Shown here: positions 18,791-25,063 of the stretch, in pieces
Position numbering within the stretch: position 1 is the stretch's first letter
Layout of the letters: every line of letters starts with the position of its first letter
Source of the DNA: JAHJGG01 sp041658785
Lineage (GTDB): Bacteria; Patescibacteriota; Patescibacteriia; Magasanikbacterales; UBA922
Reading direction: 5' to 3'
DNA: 25,063 bases
Assembly: GCA_041658785.1 (NCBI GenBank)
Contig: JBAZZL010000016.1
Coordinates: forward strand, 1-25,063
Made by a program: the position numbers and the translations under genes
Notes under the pieces: model-generated
Database searches by the model: none
What the model was told of the DNA's origin: nothing
Seen by the model: only the letters and a program-made list of their open reading frames with translations

Positions 18791-19450
18791 TCACTCAACA
18801 AACCTCCCCATCACCAAATCCCTCAAAATTTTAAGTCCTCCGCCCAATCGCTGCCCAAACTCACTATACGTCACTTTCACTGGAAATTCAATATATTTCA
18901 ATTTATGTTTTTTAACGAGCGACAAAATCTCGGACGCGTGCGCCATGCCGTCTTGAGTAATAATAATTTTTTCTAACGCTTTTTTATTCAAAATACGAAA
19001 ACCATTATGCGCGTCAGATAATTTAATACCGGTCAAAAGCCAGTTGATGAGCCGTCCGGCAGGCAATAATAAATATTTTTTGAACCAAGGAATATTGGAT
19101 CGGCTATCCAAAAATCGCGTACCAAACAAAATATCCGCTCCGCTTTCTTTCATTTTTTCTAAAGCTGGTTTAATATCATCAGCATCAAACTGCCCATCGC
19201 CATCAAAATGCACCGCATAATCAGCATTTATTTTCAAAGCATGCTCATGGCCTGTCTGCAAAGCCGCTCCCTGCCCGCGATTTAATTCGTGGCGCAAGAC
19301 AACTGCTCCAGCTTCTTTCGCTGTCTTAGCAGTCTCATCGCTGGAACAGTCGTCTACCACTGCCACTTTATCCACATGTTCAAAAAGGTTCCGAATAACG
19401 GAACCGATATTTTTTTCTTCGTTGTGAGCTGGGACGATGGCAATAAACAT
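18791..19450 (-). CDS. Glycosyltransferase family 2, dolichol-phosphate-mannose synthase-like
   Basis: 219 aa, soluble GT-A domain without membrane anchor. Seen: IVPAHNEEKNIG at the N-terminus, VVDDCSSDET (31-40), NRGQGAALQTG (57-67), the D-x-D divalent-metal site in HFDGDGQFD (81-89), and AHNGFRILNKKAL near 146-160, all characteristic of the DPM1/GtrB group that transfers a sugar from a nucleotide donor to polyprenyl phosphate. The usual C-terminal membrane helices of GtrB are absent, and the neighbouring DUF2304 protein could provide the membrane part (inference). The product may be a lipid-linked sugar for surface glycan assembly. Confidence 0.93.
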   Translation of the reverse strand: MFIAIVPAHNEEKNIGSVIRNLFEHVDKVAVVDDCSSDETAKTAKEAGAVVLRHELNRGQGAALQTGHEHALKINADYAVHFDGDGQFDADDIKPALEKMKESGADILFGTRFLDSRSNIPWFKKYLLLPAGRLINWLLTGIKLSDAHNGFRILNKKALEKIIITQDGMAHASEILSLVKKHKLKYIEFPVKVTYSEFGQRLGGGLKILRDLVMGRFVE

Positions 19451-19469
19451 ATGAATCTAAACATTAACA

Positions 19470-19727
19470 CGTAAACACCAAAACACTTTAGCACTTAAGC
19501 ACTTTAGCACTTTAGCACTTAAGCACTTAAGCACCGAAACACGAGAATATTTTTTTAGGACACAATGTCAGTGTTTAATTGTCTCGGTGTTTATGTGTTT
19601 ATGTGTTTTGGTGCTAAAGTGCTAAAGTGCTAAAGTGCTAAAGTGCTTAAGTGCTTAAGTGTTAAAGTGCTAAAGTGCTAAAGTGCTAAAGTGCTTAAGT
19701 GCTTAAGTGTTAAAGTGCTTAAGTGTT
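19470..19727. repeat. AGCACTTA/AAGTGC tandem-word hairpin with higher-order duplication
   Basis: Left arm (19470-19545) has about eight words such as TTAGCACTTAAGCAC; right arm (about 19585-19727) has more than fifteen complementary words (AAGTGCTAAAGTGCTTAAG). The right arm repeats a larger block: three GCTAA words, two GCTTAA words and one GTTAA word, twice in succession. Its last word AACACTTAA (minus strand) is formed by the final codons and stop of the SDR gene. More of the same words lie upstream of that gene at 20752-20799. Confidence 0.93.
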
Positions 19728-20750
19728 CGCATGATTAAACTCCAGCATCTCCTTGTTCGCGATCGTATAATCAATCATTTTCTTAAGGCCATCTTCTAAA
19801 CCGATCAATGGAACCCAATCCAGCTCATCCTTGGCGCGGCGCAAATCAGGCATGCCCTTTGGCGTCAAAAATAGGAGCGGTTCTTGAAAAGTTATATTTG
19901 AATTTGAATTTGTCATATCAATAATTTTCTGCGCTATATCATACATTTTATAAATCTCATCTGAACCCAAATTTACCAGCGACACTTCGGGGCCGGTGTT
20001 CATGAGGCGCGCGAGAGCATCAATAATATCGGAAACATAACAAAGAGACTGTTCAAGATTTTTATCCCCATAAATAACCAAATCCCGCCCTTCCAAAGCA
20101 TCAATGATAAAATCAGGGATCAATAACCCGTCGCGCAATTTCATTCGCGGTCCATAAGTGGTAAAAATCCTGGCAATCTTCCCATCCAGCCCAAAAACTT
20201 GCCGATAAGTGGCCACGCATGTTTCCGCGAAACGTTTGCCTTCGTCATAATTGCCGCGAGGAGAAAGATGATCTACGATTCCCTTGTCTTCTTCTAAAAA
20301 AACCTTATGATCCTCCCTGGGCGGGCCGTACACAACAGAGCTGGATGCAAATACATACTTTGCCCGGTATTGAACCGCGAGATCAAGCGTGGCAATCATT
20401 GCGTTTGAATTTGCCTTAAGGGATTTCAATTTCAAATTTTCAAAATTTTTCGGACTGGTTGGACACGCCAGGTGGTAAATTTCCTGCACACCTTGAAACT
20501 TAATCTTAAATTTTTCCAACTCAATAAATTCTTCCAAATAAATCGGCTGTGTGACGTCAAACTTAATAAATTCAAAATCTGGATATTGCAATAGATGATC
20601 TATGTTCCGGATTGAAGAATTAGAAAAATCATCCATGCATATCACATTGGCTTCTTTTAACAATCTCTCGCATAAATGCGAACCCAAAAATCCGGTCCCG
20701 CCGGTAACAAGGACATTCTTTTTTTCAAAAATTGGTGTTTGCTCCATCAT
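19719..20750 (-). CDS. NAD-dependent epimerase/dehydratase, UDP-glucuronate decarboxylase-like
   Basis: Extended short-chain dehydrogenase acting on a nucleotide sugar. 343 aa. NAD-binding VTGGTGFLGSHL (15-26), YHLACPTSPKNF (92-103), SSSVVYG (136-142) and the catalytic pair Y168-x3-K172 in SPRGNYDEGKRFAET. The strings YHLACPxSP and SPRGxYDEGKRxAE are typical of UDP-xylose synthase (UXS), which turns UDP-glucuronate into UDP-xylose; other details such as GPRMKLRDGLLIPDFI fit as well. A related pentose or 4-keto sugar synthase cannot be excluded. The last codons (AAC ACT TAA) are continuous with the tandem-word hairpin downstream. It supplies a donor for the neighbouring GT2 and GT4. Confidence 0.88.
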   Translation of the reverse strand: MMEQTPIFEKKNVLVTGGTGFLGSHLCERLLKEANVICMDDFSNSSIRNIDHLLQYPDFEFIKFDVTQPIYLEEFIELEKFKIKFQGVQEIYHLACPTSPKNFENLKLKSLKANSNAMIATLDLAVQYRAKYVFASSSVVYGPPREDHKVFLEEDKGIVDHLSPRGNYDEGKRFAETCVATYRQVFGLDGKIARIFTTYGPRMKLRDGLLIPDFIIDALEGRDLVIYGDKNLEQSLCYVSDIIDALARLMNTGPEVSLVNLGSDEIYKMYDIAQKIIDMTNSNSNITFQEPLLFLTPKGMPDLRRAKDELDWVPLIGLEDGLKKMIDYTIANKEMLEFNHANT

Positions 20751-20751
20751 A

Positions 20752-20799
20752 CAGTGCTTAAGTGTTTATGTGTTAAAGTGCTTAAGTGCTTAAGTGTTT
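20752..20799. repeat. AAGTGCTTAAGTGTTTA words upstream of the SDR gene
   Basis: About six words of the same family as at 19470-19727, in the right-arm orientation, fill the whole 49-nt gap between the subtilase stop and the SDR start. Confidence 0.85.
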
Positions 20800-22860
20800 C
20801 TAGTATACCAAAATCCTCATTCCATGAACAGAGCCATCACGCGGTTCCCACTGCTCAAGCTTTTTTGACCGATAATTCCAAATACGCGTTGGCTGTTTTC
20901 CATCTCTCGGCGAGACAACTATATCATCTTTGCCGTCTCCGTCCGCGTCAATAATTCCAATATCTACTCCGCCTTGAAAGGATGAATCATAAGCAAAAAA
21001 ACGACGTTTTAATTCTCCTGTTTTTTCATAATATCCTATATATGAATCTTCGCCTTCCCTGGAACCAACAATATATTCTTCCTCGCCATCGCCATCAATA
21101 TCTCCCGCCCCAAGTATGCCTCGTTTTGCCGGAAAAGAAATTTTGACAGTATTGATTGAATCAAAATTTTGATTAAACTCAACAATTGAGAGCCCGCTGC
21201 CATCATCATATAAAATCGCAACGCGATCCTTGCTGCCGCCATCGACAAATCCAGCTGAAACCCCAAAATGAGTATTGTCTATGATAACTTTTTTGAGTTC
21301 TGTTCCGTTTAAATTATAAACTCTAAACAGCTCTTTATCAGGATACATGGGCGTAATTATAATTTCCGCTTTTTCATCGCCCGCGACATCCGCGATATTA
21401 ATTTCAGCCGCGCCAACGCCATCAATGTGCCATGACTTAATAAATGCCCAATTTTTATTATAAAATGAAACAACTGATTTTTTATCAGAAATACGCTTGG
21501 TAGTGACAAAAAATAATTTCCCATTATCAACATAACTGGCCGCGTTGTCTATGCCTTCAACCGAAGAAAGAGGCTGAAAATTAAACGCGCTTTTGCCCAA
21601 TTCATATTGACTGGCAAAACCAGCCAAAGAAATGCTCATGATTTGATTTTTGGAAGCTGCGGCGCCGGATGTTTCATTGGTCGAAATGCTTTTCCCTCCC
21701 GCCTGCTTCAATCTATCAATAGCATACTGAACAGCTTTATCAATTTGCACCAAGCCTGCGCCAAATAAATTTGCGTACATTGCTTCATCCTGCCCGGAAG
21801 TATGATGGACCGTACTGAGAATCGCTTCATAAATTTGAGCCGCCCCCCAGCTCGGCTGGATTGATTTGACGAGAGCTGCCGCGGCAGTTACAAACGGCGC
21901 GGCAAATGATGTGCCTGAATAATTTCCGCCAAATCTCTCTTTAAGGCCATTGGTGGGAGAAAACCGCAAAGTGCTAGTGATGTCCACGCCGGGAGCGGCG
22001 ATGTCTACGCACTTGTCGCCAACATTTGAAAATTGGGCTATTTTCCGATCTCGACCGATCGCGCTGACCCCCAAAACAGTTTCAATGGACTGCTCCGCGT
22101 CTATGCAAATTGGATATAATGGATTTGCATTTAGATACAAACCGCTGTCATTGCCGGCAGCTGATATGATCGCTGTCCCTTTTTCGTATGCATAAGCAAT
22201 CGCGCTCGGGAGATCATTCGGCAGAGTGCTGCCAATCAGGCTTAAATTTATCACATCCGCCCCATTGTCAACCGCGTATCTGATCGCTTTTGGCAACAAC
22301 ATCAAACTGCCTGATCCGCCGTTGTCAACCACTTTTATATTCATCAGCCGAACATTCCAATTCAGTCCAGCGCCGTCTTTCTGATTATTGCCAACCGCCC
22401 CGATAATCCCGGCGACCAACGTCCCATGATGAATTGTTCCATCTTCCAACTCTTTTGCAGTCAAACGGGATGAATCAGGCCTAGGATCGTTGTTTCCTCG
22501 CGCTTCTTCTTCACTCAAGCGACCGTCGCCATCCAAATCTACTTGTACGAAATTCCACCCCCAAACATCATCAATATAGCCATTTTTATCGTCGTCAATT
22601 CCATTATTTTCTATCTCATCTTGATTCTTCCAGACATTATCTAGTAAGTCTGGATGAAATTGGTCAAATCCATTGTCAATAACCGCAACCACGACTTTCT
22701 TGGACCCAGTCGCCTTATCCCAGGCGCGAAAGGCTCCCGTATCTTCATAGCTCCACTGCGTTACCCCGGGATCGTTTGGCGTGCGCGCAAATACAAAAAT
22801 TGGCGTTAACATGCCGGCCATCGCCATCCAAACAAAAAATATGTCGCGCTTGCTGATCAT
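20800..22860 (-). CDS. Secreted subtilisin-like serine protease (S8) with Ca-binding and FG-GAP/VCBS-like segments
   Basis: 686 aa from the chosen start. Signal peptide MISKRDIFFVWMAMAGM...FVFA, cleavage near residue 25. The S8 domain (about 35-400) has the triad D62 (VAVIDNGFD), H145 (HHGTLVAG) and S318 (SGTSFAAP), with oxyanion N237 (SAAGNDSG). Between D62 and H145 lies an acidic insert with D-x-D-x-D-G-like calcium sites (DDDKNGYIDD, 89-98; DLDGDGRLSEEE, 108-119), common in calcium-stabilised subtilases. The C-terminal part (about 430-686) has repeating FG-GAP/VCBS-type strands with DIDGDGEEEYIV and DADGDGKDDIVV, probably a beta-propeller. An earlier in-frame start lacks a signal peptide and runs into the intergenic inverted repeat, so it is rejected. 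The C-terminus (ILVY) overlaps a -10-like TATACT. Confidence 0.94.
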   Translation of the reverse strand: MISKRDIFFVWMAMAGMLTPIFVFARTPNDPGVTQWSYEDTGAFRAWDKATGSKKVVVAVIDNGFDQFHPDLLDNVWKNQDEIENNGIDDDKNGYIDDVWGWNFVQVDLDGDGRLSEEEARGNNDPRPDSSRLTAKELEDGTIHHGTLVAGIIGAVGNNQKDGAGLNWNVRLMNIKVVDNGGSGSLMLLPKAIRYAVDNGADVINLSLIGSTLPNDLPSAIAYAYEKGTAIISAAGNDSGLYLNANPLYPICIDAEQSIETVLGVSAIGRDRKIAQFSNVGDKCVDIAAPGVDITSTLRFSPTNGLKERFGGNYSGTSFAAPFVTAAAALVKSIQPSWGAAQIYEAILSTVHHTSGQDEAMYANLFGAGLVQIDKAVQYAIDRLKQAGGKSISTNETSGAAASKNQIMSISLAGFASQYELGKSAFNFQPLSSVEGIDNAASYVDNGKLFFVTTKRISDKKSVVSFYNKNWAFIKSWHIDGVGAAEINIADVAGDEKAEIIITPMYPDKELFRVYNLNGTELKKVIIDNTHFGVSAGFVDGGSKDRVAILYDDGSGLSIVEFNQNFDSINTVKISFPAKRGILGAGDIDGDGEEEYIVGSREGEDSYIGYYEKTGELKRRFFAYDSSFQGGVDIGIIDADGDGKDDIVVSPRDGKQPTRIWNYRSKKLEQWEPRDGSVHGMRILVY
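20802..20807 (-). promoter_or_regulatory. Extended -10 promoter candidate for the SDR gene, inside the subtilase stop
   Basis: Minus strand TGGTATACT; TATACT overlaps the last codon (TAC) and stop (TAG) of the subtilase. The -35 position is a weak match. The transcript would start in the reiterated words. Confidence 0.4.
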
Positions 22861-22867
22861 ATGGAAC

Positions 22868-23007
22868 TCACATTCCAAAATCAAACTGGCCGCACAACCG
22901 CTAATCATTTCTTTGCTGCGGAACTCGTGTATTCTCACTCAAACAGTCCTCGCGGCAGAAATGATTATCGGATGTGTCTGGCTTTTCAGTCCGATTTTGG
23001 AATGTGA
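22868..23007. repeat. Long imperfect inverted repeat filling a whole intergenic gap
   Basis: Ends TCACATTCCAAAATC (22868-22882) and GATTTTGGAATGTGA (22993-23007) are perfect complements, and matching continues inward with gaps (ACTG/CAGT, CACA-CCG/CGG-TGTG, TAATCATTTCT/AGAAATGATTA) to arms of about 55 nt. It is not made of a short tandem word, unlike most other gaps. Confidence 0.88.
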
Positions 23008-23010
23008 TGT

Positions 23011-24537
23011 CTATAGATCAATAATATATCCAGCCTGACTATAGATTTTAGGTCTGATTAATTCGGTGGCAGCGGATTCAAAACCGCCTTTTATTTCTGG
23101 CACTGATGATAATCCAAGCGGAGGCCAGATCGCAAATTTTTCTTGAAAATTATTGGAAGTAAAAGTATCTTTTATAAAATTTTTCTCTATCAATCTAAGC
23201 GTCCCGTCGCTTGCCAGATAATAATATTTATTATTCGTTCCCTGAATCAAGGCGCCGACAGGGTAAGGATAGCTGTTCTTTGGAGCATTTTGCAAAGCGC
23301 CTTCTCCCAGCGGTGAAAATTTCTTCATAATTTCTTCTCCATCCAAAAATCCATCATCATCAGTGTCGCTGTCATTTGGATCGGTGAACCAATATTCAAT
23401 TTCTTCATAATCAGATAATTTATCTCCATCAGTATCGCTCTTTTTATCGCTAGAACCGTAATCCTTTTCTTTTTCCGCGTCTATTCCGTCTTTATCATTG
23501 TCAACAATTTTTTTATCCTTGTCGGTAATATCAAAATTTTTAATCGTATACAAAGTCTGGTAAATCTGATCAAATTCCGCGATTCTGTACTGCCACAATG
23601 AACCGTACATAATATAAGCTTCAACTTCTGAACGGATCGGCTGAAGAACGCAGCCAGGTTCAACAGCATAAACGCGCGGCAGTGATTTGAATTTTACCAA
23701 CCATGTGCCCGCTCGAACGCAAACGGATTCGCCAATTTTGTACTGGCGCAACTTTGTGTCGCTCACTTGCACAATATCATCAAAATTCAAAAACCAAGAA
23801 TGATAGGTGTTTGAATCGGGAAACGGATGGAGTTTCCCGTCAAATCCAAAATAATAAATTGTAGTTGTCTGACTTTTTATTCGGCTGCCTTCCGGTATGT
23901 GCCTGGCAGGCTCTGTGTACTGAATTCTCTTTTCTACAATTTTAACTTCACCGCTCGCATCTTTAAACTGCGCAAAGATACTTTTATTTCCGCTGCCGGC
24001 CGGTAAAGTCCAAACTATTGATCTTGATACCGGCTGAAGAGATATTCCGGTGAATGAATTTTCGTGATTTACGCGAAACAACTCTACTCCATCTGAATAG
24101 GTTGAACTGACAATAACATAGCGCGAATCAGTGGATACCTGTCCGCCGTTTATCTCTACCAACGCTACCATCGCGGGTGATTCAAGCAATATTGAATCAT
24201 AATACAATTCGCTGATCTTGTTGTCTTTATCTTTGAATCTGACAAAAACTTTTTTGGTGCTGGTGCCATAATCAAGATACCAGGTCTTCTCTTGTTGGTA
24301 ATCTTCCCACTTCGCATCCAAAAAATTCTCAAAATTAGACAATTCCATCTGCTTCACGCCGATTGGGCCGGAAAGTTTAAGCGCCACCTTTCGAATTTTT
24401 GTCTTTGTGTCGCCGTTATTAATTAAAATAGACGGCTCTGCTGACAAAGCAAAAGAAAAAGAAAAAGCAGTAAAAACAAAAAATGCCGTTATGCCCAAAA
24501 ATGCAACAAACTTTAACACATCTTGCTTTTCTCTCAT
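23011..24537 (-). CDS. Secreted TSP3-repeat surface protein of the Patescibacteria 'YAVEPG' type
   Basis: 508 aa with a signal peptide (KFVAFLGITAFFVFTAFSFSFALSA, cleavage near residue 33). Residues about 35-200 look like two beta-rich Ig-like modules (ILINNGDTKTKIRKVALKLS, VEINGGQVSTDSRYVIVSS). Then comes a module with FGFDGKLHPFPDSNTYHSWF, ...VRAGTWLVKF, VYAVEPGCVLQPI and YGSLWQYRI, typical of many CPR exported proteins, function unknown. Near residues 350-410 are thrombospondin type-3-like calcium repeats (DNDKDGIDAEKE, SDTDGDKLSDYEE, SDTDDDGFLDGEE). A second, shorter copy of the YYLASDGTLRLI type follows. No LPXTG or C-terminal anchor is seen. It is adjacent to the subtilase and probably exported with it. 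A TATACT box lies right at the start codon. Confidence 0.88.
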   Translation of the reverse strand: MREKQDVLKFVAFLGITAFFVFTAFSFSFALSAEPSILINNGDTKTKIRKVALKLSGPIGVKQMELSNFENFLDAKWEDYQQEKTWYLDYGTSTKKVFVRFKDKDNKISELYYDSILLESPAMVALVEINGGQVSTDSRYVIVSSTYSDGVELFRVNHENSFTGISLQPVSRSIVWTLPAGSGNKSIFAQFKDASGEVKIVEKRIQYTEPARHIPEGSRIKSQTTTIYYFGFDGKLHPFPDSNTYHSWFLNFDDIVQVSDTKLRQYKIGESVCVRAGTWLVKFKSLPRVYAVEPGCVLQPIRSEVEAYIMYGSLWQYRIAEFDQIYQTLYTIKNFDITDKDKKIVDNDKDGIDAEKEKDYGSSDKKSDTDGDKLSDYEEIEYWFTDPNDSDTDDDGFLDGEEIMKKFSPLGEGALQNAPKNSYPYPVGALIQGTNNKYYYLASDGTLRLIEKNFIKDTFTSNNFQEKFAIWPPLGLSSVPEIKGGFESAATELIRPKIYSQAGYIIDL

Positions 24538-24608
24538 AATTCAAGTATAATTTTTAAGAGTTTTATTTGATAAAAAAATTATATCAAAATTACGCGCAAA
24601 ATGCAATT
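24538..24608. other. Divergent 71-nt promoter region
   Basis: A/T-rich gap between two divergent genes. Minus strand TATACT (24544-24549) would start transcription at or next to the ATG at 24537, so a leaderless mRNA. TTGATA and TATATC on the plus strand are candidates for the other gene; spacing is not decisive. Confidence 0.45.
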
Positions 24609-25063
24609 ATGAATCTTGTGTACCGAACAAGACAATTGATTCTTGTCGCCTGTGACCTAACAGGTTACTTGGCGGGCTTATGGATCGGGCTTTCAATCAG
24701 ATATGTCAAATTGCCGAGTTGGGATGATATCAACCAGCAGCTGGCAGTTTTTATTATTGTCTTTATTCTCTGGCTGACTATCAATTATATTAATGGATTA
24801 TATGATCTCGTGCGGGTTCGCAATGACTACAAAACATATCGCCGGTTGACGGAAACGGCGTTATTCTCCCTCGTGGTTGGCGTTATCTTCTTTTACCTCT
24901 TGCCAAACGCAACATTTTCTCCAAAAACGATTCTTTTGTTTAATGTAATTTTTGGATATGGCATAAGCGCGATTTTGAGATTGCTTTACAATATTATCAT
25001 CGGCCAGCGCCGGCTACAAACCAAGGTCCTTTTTATTGGACATGCGGCAGAAGTTGAAGAACT
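24609..25063 (+). CDS. Polyprenyl-phosphate glycosyl-1-phosphate transferase (WbaP/WcaJ-like), 5' part
   Basis: Open from ATG 24609 to the window edge, 151 codons. Four membrane segments can be read (about 8-30, 45-63, 84-99 and 107-124), separated by short loops, with SIRYVKLPSWDD, ...NGLYDLVRVRNDYKTYRRL and FSPKTILLFNVIF; the last span leads into RRLQTKVLFIGHAAEVEE, the start of the CoA-binding-like Rossmann domain (LFIG). This is the N-terminal half of exopolysaccharide polyprenyl glycosylphosphotransferases, whose C-terminal catalytic bacterial-sugar-transferase domain lies beyond the window. It transfers sugar-1-phosphate to undecaprenyl phosphate, the first step of glycan assembly, and fits the GT2/GT4/SDR genes to its left. 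Confidence 0.85.
   Translation, partial: MNLVYRTRQLILVACDLTGYLAGLWIGLSIRYVKLPSWDDINQQLAVFIIVFILWLTINYINGLYDLVRVRNDYKTYRRLTETALFSLVVGVIFFYLLPNATFSPKTILLFNVIFGYGISAILRLLYNIIIGQRRLQTKVLFIGHAAEVEE

Noticed and set aside
19470..19727. Possible CRISPR array
   Set aside because: Repeat words are 6-12 nt with no unique spacers and they occur in both orientations; no cas genes nearby.

Overview
The window looks like a chromosomal stretch from a Patescibacteria (CPR) genome, most likely of the Parcubacteria group. The evidence is a modest GC content, weak or absent Shine-Dalgarno sites before most genes, a shortened HrcA, a DUF2304 protein beside membrane-sugar glycosyltransferases, and a secreted protein of the 'YAVEPG' plus thrombospondin-type-3-repeat kind that is common in that radiation. 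The standard genetic code fits throughout (TGA is used as stop). No rRNA, IS element, phage gene or CRISPR array was found.

Left part (1-7160), all genes on the minus strand: a dispersed heat-shock island. In transcription order it runs hrcA, a NUDIX-GrpE fusion, hsp20, a hypothetical gene, a second hypothetical gene, dnaK, a zinc-ribbon hypothetical, another hypothetical carrying an 11-G tract, and dnaJ (cut by the window edge). A consensus sigma70 promoter overlapping a CIRCE operator lies upstream of hrcA. Between the two central hypotheticals, on the plus strand, is a promoter-to-terminator unit of about 235 nt that folds into a 15-bp stem enclosing five hairpins. I read it as an undescribed structured RNA.

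Middle (7190-12725): an SPFH/band-7 protein and a YidC/Oxa1-like insertase (minus), then a plus-strand tRNA region. That region contains canonical tRNA-Glu(CTC) and tRNA-CAT genes behind a perfect TTGACA-17-TATAAT promoter, and two odd tRNA-like sequences. One has a 52-nt anticodon loop. The other has a CAT anticodon and almost no D-arm, and sits inside a 14-bp enclosing stem. A class B penicillin-binding protein and a PilT-type ATPase follow (minus), then tRNA-Pro(CGG) on plus.

Right-middle (12769-16330, plus): a CorA-type metal channel, a class I/II aminotransferase, and a GC-rich orphan gene with a strong Shine-Dalgarno site. The orphan gene is bracketed by two related double-hairpin elements and looks like a cassette.

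Right part (16356-25063): mainly minus-strand envelope genes. These are a YtxH-like small membrane protein, a GT4 glycosyltransferase, DUF2304, a DPM1-like GT2, a UDP-glucuronate-decarboxylase-like SDR, a secreted subtilase with Ca-binding and FG-GAP/VCBS-like segments, and the secreted TSP3-repeat protein. Divergent at the right edge is the start of a polyprenyl-phosphate glycosylphosphotransferase. Together they suggest a surface-glycan and exoprotein locus.

A theme across the window is that many intergenic gaps hold long inverted repeats built from short reiterated words. Each word is different in nearly every gap, while the architecture stays the same. Two gaps carry the same element in opposite orientation, with identical arms and diverged loops.
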